A DNA stretch of 64,000 bases from Pseudoramibacter fermentans (GTDB lineage Bacteria; Bacillota; Clostridia; Eubacteriales; Eubacteriaceae): the NCBI GenBank assembly GCA_009493725.1, contig VOGB01000004.1:682001-746000 (forward strand). The letters run 5' to 3'. Under the pieces are notes generated by a model. That model made no database searches and was not told the origin of the DNA. It was given only the letters and a program-made list of their open reading frames with translations. The position numbers were made by a program, and so were the translations under genes. Below, one piece after another: positions 51,313-60,400 of this stretch (its first letter is position 1; every line of letters starts with the position of its first letter).

Positions 51313-51930
51313 ATGAAAATAATAAAATTTTCTTCAGAGCAGTTTGAAGATATGGCAGATATAACATCTCAAGTCGTAGATTACGTTGAATCTGAACGTA
51401 TTCGCGATGGTGAAATCTTATTGCAGACACCGGAAAGCAGCGTCGGCATCACCCTTGCCGACCCAAAGAATAAAGATATGGTCAAAGATTATCTGAAAGC
51501 TTTAGATCATGCATTTCCCCGTTTTAACGGCATGCAGTATACCGGCCCATCCACACCTGGCATCAAAGCTGCAATGGTTGGACAATCTATGCGTCTAACA
51601 GTCCACGAAGGGACACTTGTTCTCGGACTGCATCAAGGCATCTTTGCTGCAGACTTTGGCGGACCTAAAAAGGACCGTATGATTTTTATTTCTCACGTCG
51701 GGTCACTTCTAAAACCTGGCGAAAAAGCTATCGGATCACCACTGTTAAAGGCCTATAACGCTAAAGTTATTGAAGAAGAACAGAAAGCTGCAGAAGAAGA
51801 AAAAAGGATGATTGAAGAAATGCGGCGCGAATATCGCGAACAGCATCCAGAATATTTTAAAAACGATGGCAAATCTATTTTAAAAGATCACATGAAGCCG
51901 CAGGCAAAGAACAATAAAGAAAATAAATAA
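51313..51930 (+). CDS. Unknown 205-residue protein with charged helical tail
   Basis: I do not recognise this family. The frame is open from 51157, but that part is antisense to tRNA-Pro; GCGAGG lies six bases before the ATG at 51313, which is the start. The protein begins MKIIKFSSEQFEDMADITSQ. Residues 1 to about 150 look like a mixed alpha/beta domain (SVGITLADPKNKDMVKDYLK, LVLGLHQGIFAADFGG). A glutamate/lysine-rich helix follows (about 155-205). No signal peptide or membrane segment. It is first of four genes on the plus strand ending in degV. Confidence 0.75.
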   Translation: MKIIKFSSEQFEDMADITSQVVDYVESERIRDGEILLQTPESSVGITLADPKNKDMVKDYLKALDHAFPRFNGMQYTGPSTPGIKAAMVGQSMRLTVHEGTLVLGLHQGIFAADFGGPKKDRMIFISHVGSLLKPGEKAIGSPLLKAYNAKVIEEEQKAAEEEKRMIEEMRREYREQHPEYFKNDGKSILKDHMKPQAKNNKENK

Positions 51931-51944
51931 TCTTCGAGGTTAAA

Positions 51945-52112
51945 ATGTCTAAATCAAAGCATACAAAAAATAAGAGAAAGAAAAAAACCAATACTACAAT
52001 GCATCAATCCGAACATCAAACCATTAAACCCTGGCACCGCGTCGGCGCAATTATTCTGATTATCGCTTTAGTCGTTGGTATGGTTGTCATGTACGGATTC
52101 AGCTACATTTAA
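51945..52112 (+). CDS. Small single-pass membrane protein (55 aa)
   Basis: A 55-residue frame, MSKSKHTKNKRKKKTNTTMH..., with a highly basic N-terminal half and one hydrophobic helix (about 34-50, VGAIILIIALVVGMVVM). CGAGGT lies just before the ATG. It starts 14 nt after the unknown gene and ends 21 nt before proA, so it fits neatly in the operon. Positive-inside topology puts the basic part in the cytoplasm. Function unknown. Confidence 0.7.
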   Translation: MSKSKHTKNKRKKKTNTTMHQSEHQTIKPWHRVGAIILIIALVVGMVVMYGFSYI

Positions 52113-52133
52113 TATTACTAAAAGGAATTTATC

Positions 52134-53438
52134 ATGAGCGAAACATCAATAAAAGAAAAAAGCCAAAAGGCCAATCAAGCTGCTTTTATTCTTTCTGCGG
52201 TCGACGTCGAAACGAGAAACCGCGCATTAAAAAATATCATCAAACATCTAAAAGATAATATTGATCGGCTTCAAGCGGTCAATCAACAGGATTTGGACCG
52301 TGCAGAATCTGAACACCTTGCAGCGCCGCTGTACAAGCGTCTCAAATTAAGCGATCAAAAGCTTGCTGACGCAATCAATGGTATTGAAGATTTAATTGCA
52401 CTGCCGGATCCAGTCGGCGTCACGCAAATGGCCACTGAATTAGACAAAGGATTAGATTTATACCGTGTCACCTGCCCTATTGGTGTGATCGGTGTCATCT
52501 TTGAATCCCGCCCGGACGCTTTCATTCAGATCTCTTCATTATGCTTAAAATCGGGCAATGCCGTTCTGCTCAAGGGCGGACATGAAGCTTTAAAAACCAA
52601 TCAGTTCTTATACCAGTTGATCAGTGAAGCAACTGAAGAAGCCGGTATTCCGTCTGGATGGATCCAAAATTTAGAGTCCCGCGACGATGTCAATGAAATG
52701 CTCAAACAACGAGATACCATTGATTTGATCATACCTCGAGGATCCAATAGTTTCGTTCAATTTATTATGGATCACACTTCTATCCCTGTTATGGGCCATT
52801 CAGAAGGCATCTGTCACGTCTATATCGATAAAGACGCTGACCTTAATAAAGCACTTCGTATCGCCGTCGACTCTAAGGCGCAGTCTGTATCCGTCTGTAA
52901 TGCGGCAGAAACCTTCTTACTGCATCACGATCTGCCTCAATCGTTTATTCAATCTCTCAAACAGGCTTTAGACCAGGAAAACATTACAATTCGCGGAGAT
53001 GAAAGGATCCAAAGCATAATTCCCTGTGAACCTGCAACAGAAGCAGATTGGCACACTGAATATCTCGACCGCATTGTATCTATAAAAATGGTTGATAGTG
53101 TTGAAGAGGCCATTCAACATATTAATCATTACGGGAGCAAACATACGGATTCAATAGTTACCGAAAATGACAAAACCGCCCGTAAATTTTTATTGGAAGT
53201 CGACTCGGCAGGCGTCTACCAAAATGCATCGACGCGTTTTGCTGATGGATTTAGATACGGTTTTGGCGCAGAAGTTGGCATTTCTACAGGAAAACTGCAC
53301 GCTCGCGGCCCTGTTGGACTGGAAGGGTTGGTGACTTATAAATATAAATTAATCGGTCATGGACAAATTGTTTCTGATTACGTCAATGGCTCAGCGCATT
53401 ACACGCATCAGCCACTTAAACAAGACTGTCCGCTTTAA
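52134..53438 (+). CDS. proA: Gamma-glutamyl phosphate reductase
   Basis: A 434-residue aldehyde-dehydrogenase-fold enzyme that reduces gamma-glutamyl phosphate with NADPH in proline synthesis. Family motifs include CPIGVIGVIFESRPDAFIQI (about 121-140), NAVLLKGGHEA, the catalytic cysteine in SVCNAAETFLLH, and ADGFRYGFGAEVGIST. AAAAGGA precedes the ATG. The partner kinase gene proB is not in the window; proC is at 29.5 kb. It precedes degV. Confidence 0.96.
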   Translation: MSETSIKEKSQKANQAAFILSAVDVETRNRALKNIIKHLKDNIDRLQAVNQQDLDRAESEHLAAPLYKRLKLSDQKLADAINGIEDLIALPDPVGVTQMATELDKGLDLYRVTCPIGVIGVIFESRPDAFIQISSLCLKSGNAVLLKGGHEALKTNQFLYQLISEATEEAGIPSGWIQNLESRDDVNEMLKQRDTIDLIIPRGSNSFVQFIMDHTSIPVMGHSEGICHVYIDKDADLNKALRIAVDSKAQSVSVCNAAETFLLHHDLPQSFIQSLKQALDQENITIRGDERIQSIIPCEPATEADWHTEYLDRIVSIKMVDSVEEAIQHINHYGSKHTDSIVTENDKTARKFLLEVDSAGVYQNASTRFADGFRYGFGAEVGISTGKLHARGPVGLEGLVTYKYKLIGHGQIVSDYVNGSAHYTHQPLKQDCPL

Positions 53439-53468
53439 CAATTGCACCATTATTTTTAGGAGTTTCTT

Positions 53469-54332
53469 ATGACAGCCATCAACTCATTCCCTGATTACCC
53501 GGCACGAATTATTATCGACAGCTGCTCTGAGGTGGCCCTTCAGTCTGATCATCACAATATTTCACTGACACGTGTCCCTTTTAAAATTTACATCGACGAT
53601 GATGAATTTGTTGATCAGGACCTTAACCGCTCCGAATTAATTGACCGCATGCACCTGTCCAAGAATAAAGTTCGAACGGCCTGCCCTTCACCCCAAGCTT
53701 TTTTTGACGTGATGGATCCCAATGCTGTGAACTTTGTTGTTACCATTTCCAGTAAATTGAGTAGCTCCTATAATTCCGCTTGTCTGGCAAAATCCATGGC
53801 AGAAGAAAAGGGCTTTGGTGATCGCGTTTATATTTTTGACTCTCTCTCTGCTGTCAGTGGCGAAGACTTGACCGCGCTATACATTATCGAAACGCTTAAA
53901 CGCGGCTTTAAACCGAACGATTTATTTCATATCGTCCGCGATTATATCACGCATATGTCTACATATTTCGTATTAAATTCCTTTGAAAATTTAGTGAAGA
54001 ATGGACGAATTAAACATAGTGTCGCACTCGTCGGCAAATTACTGAAAATCAATCCTATCATGAAAGGAGTTAATGGCGAAATTGAGTTAAAAGAAAAGTG
54101 CCGTGGTCATAAAAAAGCATTGTTTTCACTTGCAAAGATCATTTCAAATGAAGTGGAAAGTCCACAAACAAAAAATCTGGCTATTACACACGTTAACGCG
54201 CCGGAAACGGCGTTAAAACTTAAAGCTGCTGTGGAAAAAACAGAAACTCCCTTTAAAAGTATCTTAATCTTTGAATCGGGAGGGCTGGGAACAGTATACG
54301 CTGACCAAGGCGGCATTGTCATCGCTTTTTAA
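53469..54332 (+). CDS. DegV family fatty-acid-binding protein
   Basis: A 287-residue DegV-fold protein. The N-terminal lobe has RIIIDSCSEV (about 13-22) and TACPSPQAFFDVM, and the middle has VVTISSKLSSSYNSA (about 91-105) with the lipid-binding serines. DegV/FakB proteins present fatty acids to the kinase FakA. No fakA is nearby, and several DegV copies per genome are common, so the bound lipid is unknown. AGGAG precedes the ATG. Confidence 0.9.
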   Translation: MTAINSFPDYPARIIIDSCSEVALQSDHHNISLTRVPFKIYIDDDEFVDQDLNRSELIDRMHLSKNKVRTACPSPQAFFDVMDPNAVNFVVTISSKLSSSYNSACLAKSMAEEKGFGDRVYIFDSLSAVSGEDLTALYIIETLKRGFKPNDLFHIVRDYITHMSTYFVLNSFENLVKNGRIKHSVALVGKLLKINPIMKGVNGEIELKEKCRGHKKALFSLAKIISNEVESPQTKNLAITHVNAPETALKLKAAVEKTETPFKSILIFESGGLGTVYADQGGIVIAF

Positions 54333-54357
54333 ATAATTTGAGTTTTTATTTTATCCT

Positions 54358-54396
54358 AAAAAACGTCAGCAGATATTTAATCCGCTGACGTTTTTA
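54358..54396. terminator. Bidirectional terminator between degV and the phosphohexomutase
   Basis: AAACGTCAGC-GATA and TC-GCTGACGTTT form a stem with one bulge, with T runs on both strands. Confidence 0.9.
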
Positions 54397-54414
54397 ATTT
54401 CGCTTAAACCAATA

Positions 54415-55899
54415 CTATTTTTCTATTTCGTCGTATTGTTTCAAAAATGCGTCGACCTTGTCTAAGATAACCTGGCATCCTCCTGGCGTGTCAGATTCAA
54501 TATTCGTCGGCATCTTGGGTTCATGAAGGCTCAAGCGCATCAAGCACCATCCGTTGCCGTGATCGGCATCACAGGCGACTCGCACACCTTCATAATTAGG
54601 CTGAACCAGCGACCACCCTTCTTGATTTTCAGCATAAGTTTTGAAATCTTCCAGTATTTTTTCGCCCAATTTTCTAAAGTGATCACCATTGATATGATAA
54701 CGCACTTCTAGTGATTCAGCTGGTTCTTCTAAATCTTCGACAAAAGTCGATAATGTTTGGCCTTCTTTTTTAAGATGGCAAAGTTCAATTAATGCCAGTG
54801 TCGCTAAATAAGCGCCGTCATCTAAAAAATAATTGTCTTTTAATGCTCCGTGTCCGCTCGTTTCCATAGCTAGATACGCAGGTTCTCCAGACTTATTCAA
54901 TCTAATCGCTTCGTTGATTACATTACGGTATCCTCTTTTAAAACGATGATGATGTCCACCATGATGTTCAATAAATTTTGTCAAACCTGTCGAAGTGACA
55001 GAATCTGTCACGATCGTTGAATTGGGATATTTGTCGAGAACAATCTTCGATATAAAGGCAATAAACGCGTTGCGGTTAATGGGATCTCCCTTTTCGTCTA
55101 TGATGGCGCTGCGATCCACATCAGTATCAAAAATAATGCCCATGTCGGCATGATTTCTTTGAACCATTTTAACTGCGGATGCCATTGCTTCTGCATTTTC
55201 AGGATTCGGAATATGATTTGGAAAGTGTCCATCCGGATTTAAAAACTGAGATCCCTTCGTTTCAGCGCCTAACGGTTTTAAAACGTCGTCAACGAAAAAT
55301 CCACCGGCACCATTGCCCGCATCCACTACGATGTGAAGACCGTCAAGCGGTTTAATTTCTTTCGTTTCAGAGCGGATAATACCGACGATATTTGCAGCAT
55401 AAGCCTTTAAAAAATCCGATGGAATGCGTTTGCCGCCATAAAAAGACGTTTCAATTTCTTCCGCTTCTTTTAATAAGCTTGTCAGCTCATTCTTTTCGAT
55501 TCCACCGCGGCGTGTGAAGAATTTAAGGCCGTTGCGATTTGCTGGCAAATGACTTGCCGTGACCATCACAGCGCCGTCGCATTTCAAATACGGATCGACT
55601 GTCGTCATAAACATTGCAGGTGTCGTCGCCAATCCGCAATCGTACACAACCGCACCAGAACAAACGGCACCTACGCATGCTGCCTGCGCTAAAAATTCAC
55701 CGGAAACACGGCTATCTCTCCCGATCGCTAATTTAATATGCTGTTTGCCCGTTTGCTTTTTAATGCGCTCTGCAAAGGTGTAGACAATTTTCATTGTCTT
55801 ATTGTCGTCTAAATTAACTTCTTCTCCCGGCACACCCTTTGCTGCGACACCACGTACATCTGTTCCGTTTTGAAGCTCAACGATTCCTCTTAATATCAT
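54415..55899 (-). CDS. Phosphomannomutase/phosphoglucomutase
   Basis: A 494-residue alpha-D-phosphohexomutase. The phosphoserine loop is MVTASHLPANRNGLKFF (about 112-128), the metal loop is DTDVDRSAIID (about 258-268), and the sugar-binding ETSGHGALKDN comes later. It converts mannose or glucose 6-phosphate to the 1-phosphate for cell-surface sugars. The form resembles ManB-type rather than GlmM. It starts 12 nt after argF and may share its transcript. Confidence 0.9.
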   Translation of the reverse strand: MILRGIVELQNGTDVRGVAAKGVPGEEVNLDDNKTMKIVYTFAERIKKQTGKQHIKLAIGRDSRVSGEFLAQAACVGAVCSGAVVYDCGLATTPAMFMTTVDPYLKCDGAVMVTASHLPANRNGLKFFTRRGGIEKNELTSLLKEAEEIETSFYGGKRIPSDFLKAYAANIVGIIRSETKEIKPLDGLHIVVDAGNGAGGFFVDDVLKPLGAETKGSQFLNPDGHFPNHIPNPENAEAMASAVKMVQRNHADMGIIFDTDVDRSAIIDEKGDPINRNAFIAFISKIVLDKYPNSTIVTDSVTSTGLTKFIEHHGGHHHRFKRGYRNVINEAIRLNKSGEPAYLAMETSGHGALKDNYFLDDGAYLATLALIELCHLKKEGQTLSTFVEDLEEPAESLEVRYHINGDHFRKLGEKILEDFKTYAENQEGWSLVQPNYEGVRVACDADHGNGWCLMRLSLHEPKMPTNIESDTPGGCQVILDKVDAFLKQYDEIEK

Positions 55900-55911
55900 C
55901 TCAATTCCTTT

Positions 55912-56931
55912 CTATTCAACGATTGGCTTTCCCTTATCGTCCACTTTATTTTCCGCTAATGTTGCACACATCACAGCTTTAATCGCGTGCATACGATTTT
56001 CTGCTTCGTCGAATACCTTGGAGTATGGCGCTCTGAAAACCCGATCGGTTACTTCCATTTCCGTCAAGCCATACTTTTCGTGAACATCCTGAGCAACCTT
56101 CGTATTTAAATCATGGAAGGATGGCAGACAATGTAAGAAGATTACATTCGGATTGTTTGTTTTCTTGATCATTTCTTCATTAACTTGATAGTCTTTTAAT
56201 AAAGCAATCCGTTCTGCCGTTTTCGCTTCTTCCCCCATTGAAACCCAAACATCTGTATAAATCACATCCGCATTTTGGACAGCTTCGTCAATATCATCCG
56301 TTAATGTGATGGAACCATTGGTTTCTTTAGCCACCTTTTCCATGGCCGAAACCAATTCTTCATCTGGAAACAGCGATTTAGGCGCTAAGGCTACAAAGTG
56401 CATGCCTAATTTTGCACAGCCAATCATCAACGAATTACCCATATTATTTCGGGCATCACCGACAAAAACAAGTTTTCGTCCCGCTAAATCACCAAAGTTT
56501 TCTCTGATCGTCAGCATATCCGCTAAAATCTGTGTCGGATGATAGGTGTCTGTCAGTCCATTCCAAACGGGAACACCCGAAAATTCAGCTAGCGCCTTGA
56601 CTGTATCCTGTGAGAACCCTCTGAAAGCAATGCCGTCATAAAAACGGCCCAATACTTTAGCCGTATCTTCAATCGATTCTTTCTTTCCCATTTGGCTATT
56701 GGTTAAATAAGTCACGTTGGCGCCTTCATCGTACGCCCCTACTTCAAAGGAGCAACGCGTCCGGGTAGAGGTCTTTTCGAAAATACTCACAATGTTTTTG
56801 CCTTCCAATAAATGGCCTCGAATGCCCTTCTGTTTTTTTTCTTTTAATGCTGCCGCGTAATCAATTAAAAATATAATTTCATCCGGCGTAAAATCCCGCA
56901 GAGTTAAAAAATTTCTATGATAGAGATTCAA
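55912..56931 (-). CDS. argF: Ornithine carbamoyltransferase
   Basis: A 339-residue trimeric transcarbamylase that makes citrulline from ornithine and carbamoyl phosphate. The phosphate-binding motif FEKTSTRTRCSFE is at about 51-63, HPTQILADMLTI near 130 binds carbamoyl phosphate, and the ornithine motif is HCLPSFHD. The start is TTG at 56931, eight bases after GAGG. Either the biosynthetic (argF) or catabolic (arcB) role is possible; arcA and arcC are not in the window, and argH lies at the other end. Confidence 0.93.
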   Translation of the reverse strand: MNLYHRNFLTLRDFTPDEIIFLIDYAAALKEKKQKGIRGHLLEGKNIVSIFEKTSTRTRCSFEVGAYDEGANVTYLTNSQMGKKESIEDTAKVLGRFYDGIAFRGFSQDTVKALAEFSGVPVWNGLTDTYHPTQILADMLTIRENFGDLAGRKLVFVGDARNNMGNSLMIGCAKLGMHFVALAPKSLFPDEELVSAMEKVAKETNGSITLTDDIDEAVQNADVIYTDVWVSMGEEAKTAERIALLKDYQVNEEMIKKTNNPNVIFLHCLPSFHDLNTKVAQDVHEKYGLTEMEVTDRVFRAPYSKVFDEAENRMHAIKAVMCATLAENKVDDKGKPIVE

Positions 56932-56962
56932 TGATATTGCCTCGCATTCTATAGTTTTTAGA

Positions 56963-56999
56963 GTATTTTTATTTTATCTAAAATACACAGGTGATTCAA
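56963..56999 (-). promoter_or_regulatory. argF promoter with inverted repeat over the -10
   Basis: On the minus strand TTGAAT (56994-56999), 17 bp and TAAAAT (56971-56976). GTATTTT and AAAATAC (56963-56986) form an inverted repeat covering the -10, a possible ArgR-type operator. The promoter is good; the regulator is inference. Confidence 0.65.
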
Positions 57000-57001
57000 C
57001 T

Positions 57002-57031
57002 AAAAAACCGAAGGATTTTCATCCCTCGGTC
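57002..57031 (-). terminator. Terminator of the cyclophilin gene
   Basis: On the minus strand ACCGAGGGAT, loop GAAA and ATCCTTCGGT form a stem with a G-U pair, followed by six T residues. Confidence 0.88.
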
Positions 57032-57036
57032 TAAAA

Positions 57037-57531
57037 TTACTCAGCATCTTCGATTCGAATCGTTGCGATTCTTTGATCTTCTAAAGGTTTGTCCCACATG
57101 TCTCTTTCTGCAGAAACAATTTGATCAACCACATCCATCCCTTCAGTGACTTTGCCAAACCCAGCGTAGTCGCCATCCAAATGTGGTGCGTCAGCAACCA
57201 TAATAAAAAATTGAGAACCCGCAGAATTTGGATCCATCGCTCTCGCCATTGATAATACACCACGCGTATGCTTGAGATCATTCTTAAATCCATTCGATAA
57301 GAACTCGCCTTTAATACCGTATCCCGGTCCGCCCATGCCGTTGCCTTCCGGATCGCCGCCCTGAATCATAAACCCAGGAATAACGCGATGAAAAATCAAG
57401 CCATCGTAAAATTGATTTTTAACCAACTTTACAAAATTTTCAACTGTAATTGGCGCAATATCCGGATACAACTCAGCGCGAATCGTACCACCGTTTTCCA
57501 TTTCAATTTTAATTTTAATTGTTTCGCTCAT
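57037..57531 (-). CDS. Peptidyl-prolyl cis-trans isomerase, cyclophilin type
   Basis: A 164-residue cyclophilin without a signal peptide, so cytoplasmic, of the PpiB size. Family motifs are FHRVIPGFMIQGGDPEGNG (about 48-66), the RGVLSMARAMDPNSAGSQFFI segment around residue 100, and FGKVTEGMDVVDQI. It catalyses proline isomerisation. GGGAG precedes the ATG. It follows the Fur-family gene by 16 nt. Confidence 0.95.
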   Translation of the reverse strand: MSETIKIKIEMENGGTIRAELYPDIAPITVENFVKLVKNQFYDGLIFHRVIPGFMIQGGDPEGNGMGGPGYGIKGEFLSNGFKNDLKHTRGVLSMARAMDPNSAGSQFFIMVADAPHLDGDYAGFGKVTEGMDVVDQIVSAERDMWDKPLEDQRIATIRIEDAE

Positions 57532-57546
57532 ATTTTCTCCCTGAAA

Positions 57547-57960
57547 TTATTTATATAGAGTTACTTCTATTTTCGCATTTTTCATATTATCTGGCAATTT
57601 ATTTGACAATTTTTTTCGAATGATGTTTTCCAATTCCGAATCAAACAAATCATCGATATGATCGTGATCAACTAAATGAATATGAAAATCCGTATTGCCA
57701 TCGTACCGCATCACATCATTTTCATCATGAACACGCATAATTAATCCGTGCTCTTCAAAACAATCTAACGTATTGTATATGGTTCCCATTGACAAATGCA
57801 GCCCTTTTTCGTTAACTTTTTTCATTAACATTTCTGCTGTGGGATGACGGTTCGAATCAAGAATGATCTTAAGCAATGTCGTGCGTTGAAGCGTCGCGCG
57901 TAATCCCGCTCTGCGAATTCGTCTGGCAACATCCTCTTGATTGAAATCCCGTTTTTCCAT
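57547..57960 (-). CDS. Fur-family regulator without the zinc cysteine pairs
   Basis: A 137-residue Fur/PerR-family protein. The winged helix is clear (GLRATLQRTTLLKII, HPTAEMLM, LSMGTIYNTLDCFEEHGLI). The C-terminal region has FHIHLVDHDHIDDLFD, with histidines and aspartates placed as in the regulatory metal site. The CxxC pairs that hold structural zinc in PerR and Fur are absent. GTG at 57966 belongs to the leader; AGGAG precedes the ATG at 57960. Metal and targets are unknown; PerR-like peroxide sensing is one possibility. Confidence 0.85.
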   Translation of the reverse strand: MEKRDFNQEDVARRIRRAGLRATLQRTTLLKIILDSNRHPTAEMLMKKVNEKGLHLSMGTIYNTLDCFEEHGLIMRVHDENDVMRYDGNTDFHIHLVDHDHIDDLFDSELENIIRKKLSNKLPDNMKNAKIEVTLYK

Positions 57961-58018
57961 ATACACTCCTTTTATTCTTTAATGAGATTTATTTTAATAA
58001 AGATTTCTTAAATATTTA

Positions 58019-60397
58019 TTATTTCAGTTCAACAATAGTTGCGCCAGTTCCACCTTCCGAAGGATTGCCAAAACGAAAAGACTTAACAATAGACGAATGC
58101 TTTAAATAATTTTGTACTACTTTCTGCAACACCCCGGTTCCCTTGCCGTGTATGATCGTTAAATTGTTGGTATTCGACACAACTGCATCCGAAAGGAATT
58201 TTTCAACGGCATATCTCGCCTCGTCACCCGTCATACCTCTCAAATCAAGTCTGCTGCTCATTTTGTGACGATCGGCCGCATTAATCTTTTTGGGGTTTCT
58301 CTTTGTTTTTTTCTCGTAGTGTTGAATTTGTGAAAGCTGGCTCGTTTTGACCTGAAGCTTCATCGGACCAATTTGAACCGTCGCTTTGTTTTCTCCTTGC
58401 TTAATCTCGACGATTTCGCCTTCTTTATTTAAACTTTCGACAAAAACGATATCGCCTTTTTTTAATACTTTAGGATTTGCTTTTTTCTTTTTGTATTTTT
58501 TCTGCTGATCCTTTTGTACTTGTTTCTTCGACAGCTGTGACTGACGGTTAATTTCCTTTCGCAGTGATTCCAGCTTTTTATTGTCAATCGAAGCCATCGT
58601 ATTTTCTTGAATCGCGCGAATTTCCTGATAAATTGATTCAGACTGGGCTTTTGTCTTTTCTACAATTGTCTCCGCTTCTTGATGCGCCTGTCTAATAATA
58701 GCATCTCGTTTTTGATAAACATCACTTGCCTTTTCTTCGGCGTTTCTTATTTTTTCTTCAGCTGTTCGTTCTTTTAGCTCGGCTTCTTGTAACGCGGCCT
58801 CCATTTCTTTTCTCTTTTCATCAATTAAATCCAATGTTTTTTCAAATCGAACAGATCCGGAATTGATAAATTGTCTGGCCTCTGAAATGATCTGGTCGTT
58901 CAATCCCAAACGGCTCGCGATTTCAAAAGCGTTCGATTTTCCTGGAATACCGATAATTAATCGATACGTCGGTTTCAAAGTTTTGACGTCGAATTCCACC
59001 GATGCGTTTGTGATTCCCGGTGTCGTCAAAGCGTATTCCTTCAACTCAGAATAATGGGTCGTAGCTACTGTAATGACATCGCGTCTAAACAATTCATTTA
59101 ACAATGCAATGGCAAGGGCAGCACCTTCAGTTGGATCAGTACCAGCGCCAAGCTCGTCAAAAAGAACGAGATCGCCCTTTTGGGCTTGAGCCATAAAATA
59201 AACAATATTTTGCATGTGCGCTGAAAAAGTCGAAAGAGACTGCTCAATACTCTGCTCATCTCCAATGTCGGCAAAAATATTTTTAAAAATGCCAGTCGCA
59301 CTGCCTTCCTTAACAGGCACAAATAAACCAGATTGGATCATAAGCGTCAATAACCCAATCGTTTTGAGTGTAACCGTCTTACCGCCTGTATTGGGCCCTG
59401 TAATAACGATAACTTTAATATCCGGACGAAACACAATATCGCTCGCGACAGCTTTCTTCGGATCCAAAAGCGGATGTCTCGCATTTAACAAAGAGATCGG
59501 GCCGTTTGGATTGATTTTTACGCGCACACTGCCGTTTGATAAAGCATACCCTGCTTTTGCAAAAATAAAATCTAATCTAGAGATCATATGAAAATCGCGT
59601 TCTATGACGGCGTGATAGGCACTAACTTTCCCCGTTAAATTTTCAAGAATCGTAAAGATTTCTTTTTCTTCTTCCGCCCTGAGTAATTTAAGATCGTTGT
59701 TTAAATTAATCACTGACAACGGCTCAATAAAAACAGTAGAGCCTGTCGACGATTTATCCAAAACAATTCCCGGAATTCGATTGCGATATTCCTGCTTAAC
59801 CGGAATGACGTAACGATTATCTCGAACCGTAACCAGCCGATCCTGCAAGATGCTTTCATAGCTGGACGATGTCACAATACGATTTAATTTATCGGATATC
59901 TGATTGTTTTTCGCAATAATTTCTCGACGGATGCTGGCTAATTTTGGCGTCGCATTATCAGCCATCTCATTAGGGCCGATAATCTTCTTAGAAATTTCTC
60001 TTTCCAAATCTAAACAATCATCAAGGGCTTCAAACAATGGCACCAACCGATGCAGCTCATTCTTCTCGATATCTTTATCGTAGTAATCAATTAAATCTTT
60101 GGTAAGACGAAGTGTTGAAGCAACTTCGAGTAATGAACTCATATCCAAAACAGAGCCAATTTCTGCCAATTGTAATATATGTAAAATATTGTGAATTCGG
60201 GCGAGCGGAGGTCTACCATTTCGAAGCGACATATTGACCGCTTCTTCTGTCTCGTCAAGTGCCTTCATAATCTCGTCGAACTGGTTCATCGGTTTTAAAT
60301 TTGAGGCAAATTCTTTACCCGCCTCTGTGATACAAAACTCTGCCAGCTGCTTTAAAATCTTAGGATATTCTAAAACATTGATACTTTTTTCATTCAT
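58019..60397 (-). CDS. mutS2: Endonuclease MutS2
   Basis: A 792-residue MutS2. The ABC-type ATPase has Walker A TGPNTGGKTVTLK (about 334-346), signature STFSAHMQNI, and Walker B LVLFDELGAGTDP. A long coiled coil (about 510-640) is followed by a KOW-like segment and the C-terminal Smr domain with LDLRGMTGDEA and IIHGKGTG. It suppresses recombination or splits collided ribosomes. It starts three bases after the U32 stop and uses AGAGGA in the end of that gene. Confidence 0.96.
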   Translation of the reverse strand: MNEKSINVLEYPKILKQLAEFCITEAGKEFASNLKPMNQFDEIMKALDETEEAVNMSLRNGRPPLARIHNILHILQLAEIGSVLDMSSLLEVASTLRLTKDLIDYYDKDIEKNELHRLVPLFEALDDCLDLEREISKKIIGPNEMADNATPKLASIRREIIAKNNQISDKLNRIVTSSSYESILQDRLVTVRDNRYVIPVKQEYRNRIPGIVLDKSSTGSTVFIEPLSVINLNNDLKLLRAEEEKEIFTILENLTGKVSAYHAVIERDFHMISRLDFIFAKAGYALSNGSVRVKINPNGPISLLNARHPLLDPKKAVASDIVFRPDIKVIVITGPNTGGKTVTLKTIGLLTLMIQSGLFVPVKEGSATGIFKNIFADIGDEQSIEQSLSTFSAHMQNIVYFMAQAQKGDLVLFDELGAGTDPTEGAALAIALLNELFRRDVITVATTHYSELKEYALTTPGITNASVEFDVKTLKPTYRLIIGIPGKSNAFEIASRLGLNDQIISEARQFINSGSVRFEKTLDLIDEKRKEMEAALQEAELKERTAEEKIRNAEEKASDVYQKRDAIIRQAHQEAETIVEKTKAQSESIYQEIRAIQENTMASIDNKKLESLRKEINRQSQLSKKQVQKDQQKKYKKKKANPKVLKKGDIVFVESLNKEGEIVEIKQGENKATVQIGPMKLQVKTSQLSQIQHYEKKTKRNPKKINAADRHKMSSRLDLRGMTGDEARYAVEKFLSDAVVSNTNNLTIIHGKGTGVLQKVVQNYLKHSSIVKSFRFGNPSEGGTGATIVELK

Positions 60398-60400
60398 CGA

